Source of the DNA: Chryseobacterium sp. MYb264
GTDB taxonomy: Bacteria > Bacteroidota > Bacteroidia > Flavobacteriales > Weeksellaceae
Assembly (NCBI RefSeq): GCF_035974275.1
Contig: NZ_CP142422.1
Span: 1,364,001 to 1,428,000, forward strand
DNA: 64,000 bases
Reading direction: 5' to 3'
The translations under genes and the position numbers were made by a program. Each line of letters opens with the position of its first letter. Within the stretch, counting starts at the first letter, position 1. Shown piece after piece: positions 32,236 through 43,545 of the stretch. The notes beneath the pieces were generated by a model that was not told where the DNA came from, searched no databases, and was given only the letters and a program-made list of their open reading frames with translations.

Positions 32236-33447
32236 TTAAAACAGAGAAAGCTGAATTGCTTTTGGAGGAGAGGGTTTCTGAGCATCTCCAAAAACGGTTT
32301 TACCGCCGAAACGCCAGGAATTTTGCCTTTCCTCTTCAATCACCTGCTGAATATCAAAATCAGGCGTAAAATCTTTTTCGGTGGCTTCTATAATTTGATG
32401 AAGTTTATTTATTGTTCTTAATTTATCCGAATTTCCAAGCTTTGATTTTTCGATTCCCGTTTTGAGAATCTGAATACTTTCATCATAAATTTTGGTCGGA
32501 ACCGGAAAAGGATGACCGTCCTTTCCGCCATGAGCAAAGGAAAATCTGGCAGGATCTTTAAATCTTGAAGGTGCACCGTGAATCACCTCGCTCACCAAAG
32601 CTAAAGACTGCATTGTTCGAGGACCGACACCTTCCAGCATCAATAAATCTTCGAAATTCTGCGGTTGCTGTTCGCGAGTGACATATAAAAGGGCTCCCAA
32701 TCGTTTCAAATCTACATCAGAAGCCTGCACATCGTGATGATTGGGAAGAATTAATCTTGCAAAATCACTCATAATTTCTGCAGAATCGGTGTGAGAAATA
32801 TCTAAAATTCCTTTCCTGTTTTCAGAAGCTTCGGAATCGGTAAGGTTTAAAATCTGACCTCTCGAAATTCCATTAATTCCCGTATGAGGCTCTTCAATAA
32901 AGGATTTTATATTTTCGGAATGCCAATGGTAGCGTCTTGCTGTGCCATCAGATTCGTGCATTCCCTGTTGGACAACGCTCCAGTTTCCATTATCCGATAC
33001 AATAAAATTATGCAGGTATAATTGATATCCATCCTGAATTGCCGTATTATCAACCTTCGCAGAAAGCTTGCTGGCTTTCACCAATTCTGTTCCGTTTAAA
33101 CCGGTTTTGTCGGCGATCTGAAGTAATTCAGAAGGAGTTTCTCGGGAAAACTTTCCTTTTCCACCACAAATATACAAGCCTAAAGCCTGAGAATTGGGAT
33201 TGATGGAACGTTTCAAGGCACCCATGACAGACGTTGTTATTCCTGAAGAATGCCAATCCATTCCCATTACCGCTCCAAAGCTCTGGAACCAAAACGGATT
33301 TGCCAATCGGCGAAGAACTTCGTCTTTCCCGTAATCCATCAGGATCACCTCAACAATAGAAAGCCCGAGAATTGACATACGCTCATAGAGCCAAGGTGGT
33401 ACTTTGCCATAGTGAAGGGGTAAATCTGCGGTTCCGGAACGTTTCAT
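32236..33447 (-). CDS. DUF763 family protein
   Basis: A 403-residue protein that is DUF763 along its full length: KRSGTADLPLHYGKVPPWLYERM at the start, GLYICGGKGKFSRETPSEL, and LHNFIVSDNGNWSVVQQGM, with a helix-hairpin-helix-like piece LLMLEGVGPRTMQSLALVSE (about 270). The conserved HSSGITTS and RYHWHS blocks are present. Function is not established; the HhH suggests a nucleic-acid link. It is a single-gene unit. About 370 bp upstream hold only R4 repeat sequence. Confidence 0.93.
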   Translation of the reverse strand: MKRSGTADLPLHYGKVPPWLYERMSILGLSIVEVILMDYGKDEVLRRLANPFWFQSFGAVMGMDWHSSGITTSVMGALKRSINPNSQALGLYICGGKGKFSRETPSELLQIADKTGLNGTELVKASKLSAKVDNTAIQDGYQLYLHNFIVSDNGNWSVVQQGMHESDGTARRYHWHSENIKSFIEEPHTGINGISRGQILNLTDSEASENRKGILDISHTDSAEIMSDFARLILPNHHDVQASDVDLKRLGALLYVTREQQPQNFEDLLMLEGVGPRTMQSLALVSEVIHGAPSRFKDPARFSFAHGGKDGHPFPVPTKIYDESIQILKTGIEKSKLGNSDKLRTINKLHQIIEATEKDFTPDFDIQQVIEEERQNSWRFGGKTVFGDAQKPSPPKAIQLSLF

Positions 33448-33585
33448 TTTTATTGTTTTTTTGTAAAGACACTAAGTTTTCTATGCGAATGTTTTAAGAC
33501 ACAATGGTTTTATCGAAGATAAAATTTTGAAGTGTAAAGTTAGGAGTATTGTTTTTATTTTTTAGTGAGTTGAGTCAGTTTTTGT

Positions 33586-33752
33586 TTTAAACACGAATGG
33601 CACTAATACTTACACGAATTTCACGAATGGTTTCAGATTTTTTCTTTGTATTGAAAAGATAATTTTCATACAAACTCTCATTCTCTGATTTCACTTACTT
33701 TCACCTATTTTGGTGATTATTTGTGGAAACATTTGTGTTATTAATGTTTAAA
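33586..33752. repeat. palindromic CACGAAT-type repeat, family R4
   Basis: The left arm begins TTTAAACACGAATGGCACTA and the right arm ends TTTGTGTTATTAATGTTTAA, approximately inverted copies, with a non-related centre. The remaining bases of the 33448-33820 gap show nothing else. Confidence 0.55.
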
Positions 33753-33764
33753 AAAATTCAATTA

Positions 33765-33798
33765 AAAAAGCCATGCGAACATCTTCACAAGGCTTTTT
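33765..33798 (-). terminator. rho-independent terminator of tpx
   Basis: AAAAAGCC (33765-33772) pairs with GGCTTTTT (33791-33798). On the minus strand this gives a stem followed by T-rich sequence. Confidence 0.7.
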
Positions 33799-33820
33799 AT
33801 AGAAAATTATTATTTCTAAA

Positions 33821-34318
33821 TTATTTTAAAGCATTCAAAGCTGCTTCGTAGTTCGGTTCGTCTGCAATTTCAGAAACCTGCTCCGTGTAAACCACTTTGT
33901 TATCCGCATCTGTTACGATAACCGCACGGCTCAACAAACCTTTCAAAGGAGAATCTGTAATCGTTACCTCGTTATCATCACCAAAGCTGCTTCTGAAATC
34001 TGAAAGCGTTTCCACATTTGATAATCCCTCAGCCGCACAGAATCTTCCCAATGCGAAAGGCAAATCTTTAGAAACATTTATTACCACAGTGTTTTCTAAT
34101 GCAGAAGCTTCTTCGTTAAATTTTCTTGCAGAAGATGCGCAAGTTGGCGTATCGATACTTGGGAAAATGTTGAATACTTTTTTCTTTCCTTCGAAAGTTT
34201 CCAATGTTTTTACGTTTAATCCTGAATCTACCAAAGCAAAATCTCTAATTGTTGTTCCCACTGATGGTAAAGTTCCTATTGTATTTACTTCGTTTCCTTT
34301 TAAAGTGATCGTTGACAT
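33821..34318 (-). CDS. tpx: thiol peroxidase (2-Cys peroxiredoxin, Tpx type)
   Basis: A 165-residue peroxiredoxin that reduces hydrogen peroxide and alkyl hydroperoxides using thioredoxin. The peroxidatic Cys60 lies in IDTPTCASSARKF and the resolving Cys94 in ALGRFCAAEGL, the atypical 2-Cys Tpx arrangement. The length and the N-terminus (ITLKGNEVNTIGTLPSVG) are canonical. Cytosolic. Terminator at 33765-33798. Confidence 0.96.
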   Translation of the reverse strand: MSTITLKGNEVNTIGTLPSVGTTIRDFALVDSGLNVKTLETFEGKKKVFNIFPSIDTPTCASSARKFNEEASALENTVVINVSKDLPFALGRFCAAEGLSNVETLSDFRSSFGDDNEVTITDSPLKGLLSRAVIVTDADNKVVYTEQVSEIADEPNYEAALNALK

Positions 34319-34479
34319 AATTTATTTTTTAAGTTTTTCAAATTTAATCAAAAAAGAAAATTTTTTCCGTCAAATTATGGTTAAATTAATCTTAAAGTGA
34401 AAATAAAAATTCTTTAATCTAAGAATCAATTTTTTAACTGAAAATTTATCTATATTGGCAATCCTTAAAAATCATAACA

Positions 34480-34932
34480 ATGCGAAAAAAAATTACTCTT
34501 TTATTATTCGGAGTGCCCGTTTTTGGTTTTGCCCAATCTGCGATTGGAAATATCAATTCAGGAGCAGTTTCCGGAGAAAATTTCACACATTCTGTTGGAG
34601 AAATCTATGTAATCCCAACCGATCCTGAACAGGCAAATTCTGGAACAATGGGAATGCTTTATCAAACTGTTTTACAGGTTTTAGGTGTTACTGAACTTCA
34701 AAAAGACAATGTTAAAATCTACCCGAATCCTACCACAGATTTTGTATATGTAAAGCTTGATTCTAAAACAAAAATTGAAGAAGCGGAAGTGTACGATACT
34801 GCCGGAAGACTTGTTTTTAAAGCAAAACTTGAATCTGGCAAGCTTGATCTTCGCACTTTACAATCGGGAATTTATATGTTATCATTTAAAAACCCGGAAA
34901 TCAAACCTATTAAAATTATCAAAAAACCTTAA
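34480..34932 (+). CDS. small secreted protein with T9SS sorting domain
   Basis: A 150-residue protein with a signal peptide (about 1-18, GFA-QSAIG) and a short N-terminal part containing NINSGAVSGENFTHSVGEIYVIP, a pattern common in exported Flavobacteria proteins. The C-terminal type IX sorting domain (VKIYPNPTTDFVYVKL through PIKIIKKP) spans about half the protein. It is 15 bp upstream of, and probably co-transcribed with, the secreted protein at 34948. It may be a surface accessory for it (inference). Confidence 0.85.
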   Translation: MRKKITLLLFGVPVFGFAQSAIGNINSGAVSGENFTHSVGEIYVIPTDPEQANSGTMGMLYQTVLQVLGVTELQKDNVKIYPNPTTDFVYVKLDSKTKIEEAEVYDTAGRLVFKAKLESGKLDLRTLQSGIYMLSFKNPEIKPIKIIKKP

Positions 34933-34947
34933 AAAAACTCTTTAAAC

Positions 34948-36072
34948 ATGAAAAAAATTTACGCTACCATAGGATTATTTCTTGCAACATTATTAAGCGC
35001 GCAGGTTCCGCAGGCTTTCAGCTATCAGACGATTGCTTTCAATGCTTCCGGAGCGCCTATTTCAAACGGAAATGTATCTTTAAAAATAAGCATCTTAGAC
35101 AATACAGCAACTGGAAACGTTCTTTATACGGAAACTCATGCAAAAACTACCAATTCTAAAGGTTTGGTGAATCTAAATATTGGTCAGGGAACACCCACAA
35201 CAGGAAATTTCGGAGGAATTAACTGGGGAACAAATCCTAAATTTATAAAAGTGGAACTTGATCCTCAAGGTGGTTCTAATTACACTAACGTTGGGGTGAA
35301 TCAATTGATGAGTGTTCCTTATGCTCAGGTAAGTAAAACGGTTGTGACAGGTGCCGGGCAGGGAATTACATTTACTTCTCCGAATGGAACAGCTTATACT
35401 TTGAATGTGAATGATAGCGGAGCTTTGAGCTTGCCAACAACTTCAGGATCTAATTCTTCTATTCCTGCCAATTTGTATTTATATGGCTCATATAATGGTT
35501 TTAATCCTGCTGATGCTGAATTATTAAGAAATGTTGACGGTGTAAATAAAAGGATAGGATACAAATACTTTTCTTCAAATACACAGCTGAAATTTATTGC
35601 ATCTCCAGGTAACGGTTCACAAGTTTACGGTGTTGATTCTCAAGGTAACCTAGCTCCTGGTGGGAGTTTTGTAAACATTTCATCAAATGGCTTCTATCGA
35701 GTTTTCACTACATTATACACTGTAAATAATACCTATTTAATATTTACAGAAAATATTAGTCCGGAAATAGAACTTTATAACTCTTCTCTTTCCGCTTCTC
35801 CAGTAACCTATAATTCTTCTACAAATAAATTTTCTTTTACGATAAATGGTGTCACATCCTCAAACTTCTCAGGATTCAAAATTTATTTACCTTCTACAAC
35901 TACAACTTTTTTAAATCCTGAATATTTAGGCGATAATTTAAACGATGGAAATTTTGATGTAGGAGGAAGCCAGATTATAATTCCTAACTTAACAACTTCA
36001 CCAAAAAACTTTAAAATAGAATTCAATATCAATTTTAACGGAACGGGATCTTATACCATTACCCAAATATAA
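34948..36072 (+). CDS. secreted surface protein with C-terminal SusE/F-like modules
   Basis: A 374-residue exported protein with a signal peptide (about 1-18). Its N-terminal domain (FSYQTIAFNASGAPISNGNV, VSLKISILDNTATGNVLYTETH, KVELDPQGG, LMSVPYAQ) is common at the start of Bacteroidetes adhesin-like proteins. The C-terminal half has two beta-sandwich-like modules (IPANLYLYGSYNGFNPA and the segment from PEIELYNSSLS) reminiscent of SusE/SusF carbohydrate-binding domains. There is no sorting domain of its own. The ligand is unknown. Confidence 0.65.
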   Translation: MKKIYATIGLFLATLLSAQVPQAFSYQTIAFNASGAPISNGNVSLKISILDNTATGNVLYTETHAKTTNSKGLVNLNIGQGTPTTGNFGGINWGTNPKFIKVELDPQGGSNYTNVGVNQLMSVPYAQVSKTVVTGAGQGITFTSPNGTAYTLNVNDSGALSLPTTSGSNSSIPANLYLYGSYNGFNPADAELLRNVDGVNKRIGYKYFSSNTQLKFIASPGNGSQVYGVDSQGNLAPGGSFVNISSNGFYRVFTTLYTVNNTYLIFTENISPEIELYNSSLSASPVTYNSSTNKFSFTINGVTSSNFSGFKIYLPSTTTTFLNPEYLGDNLNDGNFDVGGSQIIIPNLTTSPKNFKIEFNINFNGTGSYTITQI

Positions 36073-36076
36073 ATTT

Positions 36077-36100
36077 AAAGAGGCAACAGCCTCTTTTTTT
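36077..36100 (+). terminator. rho-independent terminator
   Basis: AAAGAGGC (36077-36084), loop AACA, GCCTCTTT (36089-36096), then more T. Confidence 0.85.
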
Positions 36101-36111
36101 ATGCAAAATAA

Positions 36112-36142
36112 GTTGAAAAAAGAATCATAATCACTAAATTTG
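36112..36142 (+). promoter_or_regulatory. promoter of icd
   Basis: GTTG (36112-36115), 19 bp, TAAATTTG (36135-36142), close to TTTG-N19-TAnnTTTG. It gives a leader of about 30 nt. Confidence 0.55.
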
Positions 36143-36145
36143 TGA

Positions 36146-38398
<2,253 letters not shown>

Positions 38399-38420
38399 TT
38401 TTCGATCTTGATATAAATTG

Positions 38421-38446
38421 AAAGCTCCTTTTTTAAGGGGCTTTTT
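38421..38446 (+). terminator. rho-independent terminator of icd
   Basis: AAAGCTCCTT (38421-38430) pairs with AAGGGGCTTT (38435-38444) allowing one G-U, followed by a T-run. Confidence 0.75.
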
Positions 38447-38454
38447 TGTTTTTC

Positions 38455-38707
38455 TTAAACACTACTTGCACAAATACTTTTCACGAATACCACAAACAAA
38501 ATACTCCTATTTTTTAAACAGTCACAAATTCCCCTCCACCGGAGGGGTGGCGAAAATTCAAAGAATTTTTGACGGGGTGGTTTATTTTATTGTTAAACTA
38601 CCCCGTCTTTTTGCTTTGCAAAAATCCACCCCTTCATGGAAGGGGAATTCTCGCATGTCTAATAAATTGTGATATTCGTGAAAAATATTTGTGCTATTAG
38701 TGTTTAA
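38455..38707. repeat. composite palindromic element: R4 arms around an R3 hairpin
   Basis: The outer arms are TTAAACACTACTTGCACAAA (from 38455) and, inverted from 38707, TTAAACACTAATAGCACAAA; the similarity continues for about 40 bp. Between them lies R3 copy C (38526-38649, GACGGGGTGGTTT against AAACTACCCCGTC). The right arm supplies the last codons and stop of the HxlR gene. No TSD was identified. Confidence 0.75.
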
Positions 38708-39041
38708 AACCATCCTCTACAATCACTTTTCGATGTTCCCTACCCCAACTGATCATTTCACTGATAATATTTCCAAATGTTCTGCAGTATTCGGTAGGCT
38801 CATATTCAATTAAAACCGGAGTTTCTGGATAAACATTTCGTTTCACCAGCTTATTCAGTTCCATATCTTTCAATTCTTTAGAGAGCATTCTAGTGGTAAT
38901 CCCCGGAATACTTCTTTCAATTTCTCGGAAACGTCTGTTGCCGTTGCAAAGGGAGTTAATGACAGGAATTCTCCACTTTCCGCCAATGAAATAAAGCGTG
39001 TCCTGTAACGCTCTAAGTTCCTCGTTTTGATCTCTTTCCAT
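38697..39041 (-). CDS. HxlR family winged-helix regulator
   Basis: A 114-residue regulator with the HxlR signature: QDTLYFIGGKWRIPVINSL, NRRFREIERSIPGITTRMLSKELKDMELNKLVKRNVY, and VLIEYEPTEYCRTFGNIISEMISWG. HxlR proteins often sense electrophiles or redox state. The gene diverges from an SDR gene with a palindromic operator candidate between (39075-39111). The final residues FKH and the stop are encoded by the right arm of the flanking palindromic repeat. Confidence 0.93.
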   Translation of the reverse strand: MERDQNEELRALQDTLYFIGGKWRIPVINSLCNGNRRFREIERSIPGITTRMLSKELKDMELNKLVKRNVYPETPVLIEYEPTEYCRTFGNIISEMISWGREHRKVIVEDGFKH

Positions 39042-39074
39042 GATTGCAAAGTTAAATGATATAATTGATGATAC

Positions 39075-39127
39075 TGATATACTCTGTGATACTGGTTACA
39101 AAAGTATATCAATTTGAAATAACTTTG
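39075..39127 (+). promoter_or_regulatory. operator palindrome and -7 box between HxlR and SDR genes
   Basis: TGATATACT (39075-39083) and AGTATATCA (39103-39111) are perfect inverted repeats. GATACTG occurs twice nearby (39070-39076 and 39088-39094). A perfect -7 box TAACTTTG (39120-39127) follows, so a bound HxlR dimer would overlap the promoter of the SDR gene (inference). Confidence 0.55.
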
Positions 39128-39144
39128 TCAAAAATTTTAAAACA

Positions 39145-39891
39145 ATGAATAAATTTAATAACAAATTAGCCATCGTAACAGGCGGAAACAGCGGAATCGG
39201 ATATGCAACCGCAAAAGAATTAATTGCAAATGGAGCAAAAGTAATCATCACAGGAAGACGAATAGAAGCTATTGAAAAAGCTGGGGAAGAATTGGGAGCC
39301 ATTCCTTTTGTGGCAGATCAGGGAAAACTGGAAGATATTGAAACGTTAAAAACTGATGTTGAAAAACAATTTGGGAAAGTAGATATTCTGTTTATTAATG
39401 CGGGAATTACCGGAACTTTAGGCTCTATCGAAAATATGAGTTCGGAAAATTTCGACAATGTGATGGATATCAATTTCAGAGGATCTTATTTTACTTTGAG
39501 TAAATTTATTCCTCTATTGAACGATGGTGCTTCAGTAGTGTTCCTTTCATCCAACGTTGCAACGACATCCAAACCGAACAGTTCGATTTATCAGGCAAGT
39601 AAAGCAGCCTTAAATTCTATTGCAAAAACGGCTGCCGCTGAATTGGCTCCAAGAAAAATAAGAGTCAATATGGTAAGTCCGGGACCTACAAAAACAGAAA
39701 TCATGACAAAAGCCGGATTGGACGAAAAAACTATGGAAGGTCTTGATGAATGGTTAATCAGCGGAATTCCTTTACAAAAAATGGGAACTGCAGAGGATGT
39801 CGCCAAAGCTGTTGTTTACTTATCAGACAATTCTGTGGCGAGCTTTATGACAGGGACTGAAATCCTGATCGATGGCGGAATGATTCTATAG
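39145..39891 (+). CDS. SDR family oxidoreductase
   Basis: A 248-residue classical short-chain dehydrogenase: cofactor loop TGGNSGIGYATA, acidic/basic pair region TGRRIEAIEKA (favouring NADP), INAGITG, catalytic SSNVATTS with YQASKAA (Tyr-x-x-x-Lys), and C-terminal GTEILIDGGMIL. It is likely repressed by the divergent HxlR protein. Substrate unknown. Confidence 0.93.
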   Translation: MNKFNNKLAIVTGGNSGIGYATAKELIANGAKVIITGRRIEAIEKAGEELGAIPFVADQGKLEDIETLKTDVEKQFGKVDILFINAGITGTLGSIENMSSENFDNVMDINFRGSYFTLSKFIPLLNDGASVVFLSSNVATTSKPNSSIYQASKAALNSIAKTAAAELAPRKIRVNMVSPGPTKTEIMTKAGLDEKTMEGLDEWLISGIPLQKMGTAEDVAKAVVYLSDNSVASFMTGTEILIDGGMIL

Positions 39892-39960
39892 GTTTGAAGA
39901 AAAGGAGCTGGAGGCTTGAAGTTAAAACGTACGCATAAAACTTCCAGCTTCCTTCTTCCC
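39892..39960 (+). terminator. palindromic gene-end repeat after the SDR gene
   Basis: GAAGAAAAGGAGCTGGA is mirrored by TCCAGCTTCCTTCTTC, with GAAGTT/AACTTC inside. It is related to the palindrome at 27978-28053 (AGCTGGAAG). Confidence 0.5.
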
Positions 39961-39999
39961 CAACTTCCATCAAAAATATTCACCGCTATAAATTCTAAT

Positions 40000-40067
40000 T
40001 TCACGTTTCTATTTGTCCGGTTTACCTTTCTTTTCATTTTAAAACGTTCTTTCTAAAACTACTTTTG
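40000..40067 (+). promoter_or_regulatory. LytTR-type operator and promoter for the haem protein operon
   Basis: Direct repeats CACGTTTCT (40002-40010) and TACCTTTCT (40023-40031), 21 bp apart, flank TTTGTCCGG. A perfect -7 box TACTTTTG (40060-40067) follows after 28 bp. The same arrangement, including TTTGTCCGGTT exactly 48 bp upstream of TACTTTTG, lies before the DUF1223 gene. Confidence 0.65.
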
Positions 40068-40096
40068 ATCCATAAAAATTAAAAAAACAAATTATT

Positions 40097-41074
40097 ATGG
40101 ATACCGTTAAAAAGAAAAAAAATCCCATTGCCATTGCTTTTCTGGCAGTTTTGGGAATGTTTGGAGGATTGCAATTTTTCAATCAGCCTTTGGAAGGAAA
40201 AACAGTGACAAAACACATTGAAGCGCCGCGAGAAGTCATTTCCATTTTGGAAAATTCTTGTTTTAATTGTCATTCTAATCAACAAAATTTAAGTTGGTAC
40301 GACAAGATTGCTCCAATTTCATGGGCGGTGAACAAAGATGTGAAAAGAGCGAGAGAAGTCCTCAATTTTTCAGAATATAATTTTTCTAAAGGTGAACATC
40401 TTGGTAATATGTACGCCATTCTCAACATGATGCAAAGTGGAAAAATGCCCCTACACAACTACACGCTTCTTCATCCTTCTGCAAAAATTTCACAAAAAGA
40501 TATTGATGTCATTAAAAAATATACGCTTTCTTTAGCAGACGTTAATTCAGCTAAAAAGGAAAAGAAAAACATTCATCAAAATATCGAATCACTAAAAAAT
40601 ACCACACCTTCAAAATTTCCTGTTTCGCCAAACGGAGTAAAATACAGCGATGATTATAAAAACTGGAAAGTGATCAGTATGAGTACTCTTTTTGATAATT
40701 CAGTGAGAGTAATTTACGGAAATGACATTGCAGTAAAAGCCCTTGAAACAGAAAATCTAAAACCTTGGCCAGATGGAAGTATCGTCGTAAAGTCAGTTTG
40801 GAAACAGGAAAAACTTGCCGATGGAGAAGTAAGAGCCGGAGAATTTGTGAATGCACAATTTATGGTTAAAGATTCTAAAAAATATACAGATACTGAAGGT
40901 TGGGGATTTGCCAAGTTTTCAGGAAAAGATCTTCATCCCAGCGGAAAAACAGCATCGTTTGCGAAAGAATCCTGCATAGCCTGTCACCGACAATTAGCCG
41001 AAAAAACGGGATACCTTTTTGATGTTCCCATGAAAGTAAAAACAGAAAGATTAATTAAAAACCTTCAGAAATAA
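40097..41074 (+). CDS. haem-binding protein with cytochrome P460-like domain
   Basis: A 325-residue membrane-anchored periplasmic cytochrome. An N-terminal helix (about 10-27) anchors it. A haem-binding domain follows with CFNCH (about residue 55-59), typical of the Bacteroidetes haem-binding domain (SWYDKIAPISWAVNKDVKRAREVLNFSEY). The C-terminal domain (about 180-325) resembles cytochrome P460 (FAKESCIACHRQLAEKTGYLF) with a second CxxCH. Electron transfer or detoxification of a small oxidisable compound is likely. The next gene overlaps by one base. Confidence 0.85.
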   Translation: MDTVKKKKNPIAIAFLAVLGMFGGLQFFNQPLEGKTVTKHIEAPREVISILENSCFNCHSNQQNLSWYDKIAPISWAVNKDVKRAREVLNFSEYNFSKGEHLGNMYAILNMMQSGKMPLHNYTLLHPSAKISQKDIDVIKKYTLSLADVNSAKKEKKNIHQNIESLKNTTPSKFPVSPNGVKYSDDYKNWKVISMSTLFDNSVRVIYGNDIAVKALETENLKPWPDGSIVVKSVWKQEKLADGEVRAGEFVNAQFMVKDSKKYTDTEGWGFAKFSGKDLHPSGKTASFAKESCIACHRQLAEKTGYLFDVPMKVKTERLIKNLQK

Positions 41075-41514
41075 TGAAAAAAATAGTATTCATCACCATG
41101 TCCGTTTGCGCTTTATTTACAGCATGCAAAATCGACGAACCGGATAAAGATTTACATCGCGTAGTTTTCGATCCCGGAAATTTGAAATTCATTTCAACCT
41201 CTTTAAATACAATAAAAGAAACCTCATCCGCATTGTATGGAAATCAGGAAGCACTGCAATCTTTATCAAATGAAAATCATCAACCAATAAAAGGTTCTGT
41301 ATTGAAATTAGTCACCTGGAAATATCATGAAAATCCACAATACACCGGAGGAACGATCACAGGAGAATTAGTAAGTGTAGAAGCACTCCAAACCGATAGA
41401 AACGGAAATACTTCTTATCAGTTTAAAAACAATTCTAAAACAGAAAAAAATCCTAAAAATAAAGAAGAAAGGATAAAATACATCATGAGTTACCAACCCG
41501 TAACCAGACCATAA
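41074..41514 (+). CDS. lipoprotein, 146 aa
   Basis: A predicted lipoprotein with signal MKKIVFITMSVCALFTAC (lipobox LFTAC). The rest is soluble and unrecognised. Its ATG overlaps the stop of the haem protein gene (TAATG), so it is translationally coupled and probably acts with that cytochrome in the periplasm. Confidence 0.75.
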   Translation: MKKIVFITMSVCALFTACKIDEPDKDLHRVVFDPGNLKFISTSLNTIKETSSALYGNQEALQSLSNENHQPIKGSVLKLVTWKYHENPQYTGGTITGELVSVEALQTDRNGNTSYQFKNNSKTEKNPKNKEERIKYIMSYQPVTRP

Positions 41515-41721
41515 TAATAGTAAAAGTGAAATGTGATGAATCTGGAGTTGAGAAATCGGCTCCGGATTATCTTTTAGTGAATTGTGAATTTTGCTTCGCA
41601 AGTCAATTGTCAATTTAATAAGCTTTATTAAAATTCATAAGCAAAGTGAATTCACTATTGACTATTCACAAAATTTTCATTGAAAAATACTACCTTAACA
41701 CCTTTAAAATTCGCAGTTCGC

Positions 41722-42738
41722 ATGCAACAGCAAAAAATAAAAATCTCGTCAGCCGTCATTTGGATAAGTTCTCTATTCTTAGGGATTTTATCTTCTGTTC
41801 CTCAGTTGGCCTCTCATGCCTTCAATTGGCAGGAAGCCGTGGTAAATTCAGCAATTACAGCCGCTTTTTCGGTCATCATGTGGTACCTCAACATCTATAT
41901 GCTGAATCAAAATTCAGGAAAAAGACGACAGAATATTTCCTATTCGCGATTAATGGTTATCCTCGCGTTCGGAATGGTTGTCATGTTTGGTCTAGCGTGG
42001 ATTCAACAACTTATTCTATCACACATTAATTTTGGACCCACGATGTTAATGATCGAAGTTCGCGGAATTTTAATCAATCTCGTTTGCTATATGTTTTTGA
42101 CTTTACTTCAAAATAATTATGCAGGTCAGCAGGTTCAGCTCGAACTGGAAAAAGTAAAGAGTGATAACCTTGGTGCTCAGTATGAATTGTTGAAACAGCA
42201 GGTAAATCCGCATTTTTTATTTAACAGTTTAAATACATTAAAATCAATGGTGGAAACTCATGATGCAGAATCTGTTGATTTCATTATGAAACTATCTGAT
42301 TTTTATCGATTTACATTAGAAAGCAGAAAATTAGACTTAATTACTGTTCAGGAAGAAATGAAAATTATTGATTCGTATATTTTTCTACAAAAAGCACGTT
42401 TCGGAGAAGGAATTACATTAACGAATGAATTAAGTAATGAAGTTTCAAAAACATTAATTCCACCTTTTACCTTACAATTATTAGTTGAGAACTGTATTAA
42501 ACATAATATTGTTTCACAAAGCAAACCTTTACATATCAAGATTTATAATTTTGAAAATAAATTAATCATTGAAAATCCAATCCAGAAAAAAATGACTGTG
42601 GAAGACTCTTTAGGAATTGGACTTGATAACGTAAAAATGCGCTACAAACACCTTGTAGAACAGGAAATAGAAATTAATTCAGACGAAAAAATCTTTCAAA
42701 TAAAACTACCATTTATTCATGAATATCATCATTATTGA
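41722..42738 (+). CDS. LytS-type sensor histidine kinase
   Basis: A 338-residue inner-membrane kinase with four transmembrane helices (about 8-130) and a LytS-type kinase core: QQVNPHFLFNSLNTLKSMVE (His acceptor), LLVENCIKHNI (N box) and GIGLDNVKMRYKHL (G box). Start 41722 is an ATG; the in-frame TTG at 41680 would add 14 residues. It overlaps the LytTR regulator by 20 bp and lies downstream of the haem/lipoprotein genes, probably sharing their transcript. The two LytTR-like operators on either side suggest its regulon. Confidence 0.92.
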   Translation: MQQQKIKISSAVIWISSLFLGILSSVPQLASHAFNWQEAVVNSAITAAFSVIMWYLNIYMLNQNSGKRRQNISYSRLMVILAFGMVVMFGLAWIQQLILSHINFGPTMLMIEVRGILINLVCYMFLTLLQNNYAGQQVQLELEKVKSDNLGAQYELLKQQVNPHFLFNSLNTLKSMVETHDAESVDFIMKLSDFYRFTLESRKLDLITVQEEMKIIDSYIFLQKARFGEGITLTNELSNEVSKTLIPPFTLQLLVENCIKHNIVSQSKPLHIKIYNFENKLIIENPIQKKMTVEDSLGIGLDNVKMRYKHLVEQEIEINSDEKIFQIKLPFIHEYHHY

Positions 42739-43486
42739 AGACGAATTCCGTGCAGCCAAATCTCTGCAAAATTTAATTTTAGACTTAAAACCAGAAGCCA
42801 AAATCATTGATGTTTTCGACAGTATTGAAACCAGCGTAGAAGCTTTATCAAAAGGAATCAAACCCGATTTGATATTCATGGATATCCATCTTTCTGACGG
42901 ACTTTCTTTTGAAATTTTTAAGCAAACGGAAATTACTTGTCCGGTTGTTTTTTGCACAGCTTTCGATCAATATATGCTGGATGCTTTTAAAAGCAAAGGT
43001 GTCGATTATGTGCTGAAACCATTTTCACGTGAAGACATTGCCGAAGCTTTCAGAAAAGTAGAAGAATTAAAGAAATTTTTTCAGAAAACTGAACTTCCCG
43101 ATCTTGAAGCACTTTTACAAAAAATTGCACAACCTCAAACAGCTGCAAAAAGTAGTTTTTTAGTCTTTAAAAATCAAAAATATACAACGATTGCAACAGA
43201 AAACATTGCGTATTTTTTCATTCATAATGAGATCACCCATTTAATGACTTTTGACAAACAACAATTTCAACTGACTCAAACGTTGGGACAAATAGCGGAA
43301 CAGGTTTCCCAAAAACAGTTTTTCAGAGTAAACCGTCAATATATCGTCAATTTTAGCGCTATTAAAGAAATGGAACATTATTTTCAGCGTAAGATTTTAG
43401 TAAAACTTACGGTTGAAACTCCCGAGCAACTTCTGATTAATAAAGAAAAATCGCATAGTTTTTTCACCTGGCTGGAAGACCGCTAA
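42719..43486 (+). CDS. LytTR family response regulator
   Basis: A 255-residue regulator. The receiver domain has Asp55 in LIFMDIHLSDG, an acidic pair in IIEDE, and Lys in VLKPFS. The LytTR domain (about 150-250) includes FFRVNRQYIVNFSAIKEME. It is translationally coupled to the kinase. The operator candidates at 40002-40031 and 43548-43578 are the likely binding sites, based on the 21-22 bp direct-repeat layout that LytTR proteins recognise. Confidence 0.93.
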   Translation: MNIIIIEDEFRAAKSLQNLILDLKPEAKIIDVFDSIETSVEALSKGIKPDLIFMDIHLSDGLSFEIFKQTEITCPVVFCTAFDQYMLDAFKSKGVDYVLKPFSREDIAEAFRKVEELKKFFQKTELPDLEALLQKIAQPQTAAKSSFLVFKNQKYTTIATENIAYFFIHNEITHLMTFDKQQFQLTQTLGQIAEQVSQKQFFRVNRQYIVNFSAIKEMEHYFQRKILVKLTVETPEQLLINKEKSHSFFTWLEDR

Positions 43487-43545
43487 TCATGCGTATTAAG
43501 CATCAGCCGCTTACCTCAAAAATTTTAACGTTTATATAATACAGG

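Noticed and set aside
38418..38672. 84-codon ORF after icd
   Set aside because: Runs through the icd terminator and the R3/R4 palindromic repeats.
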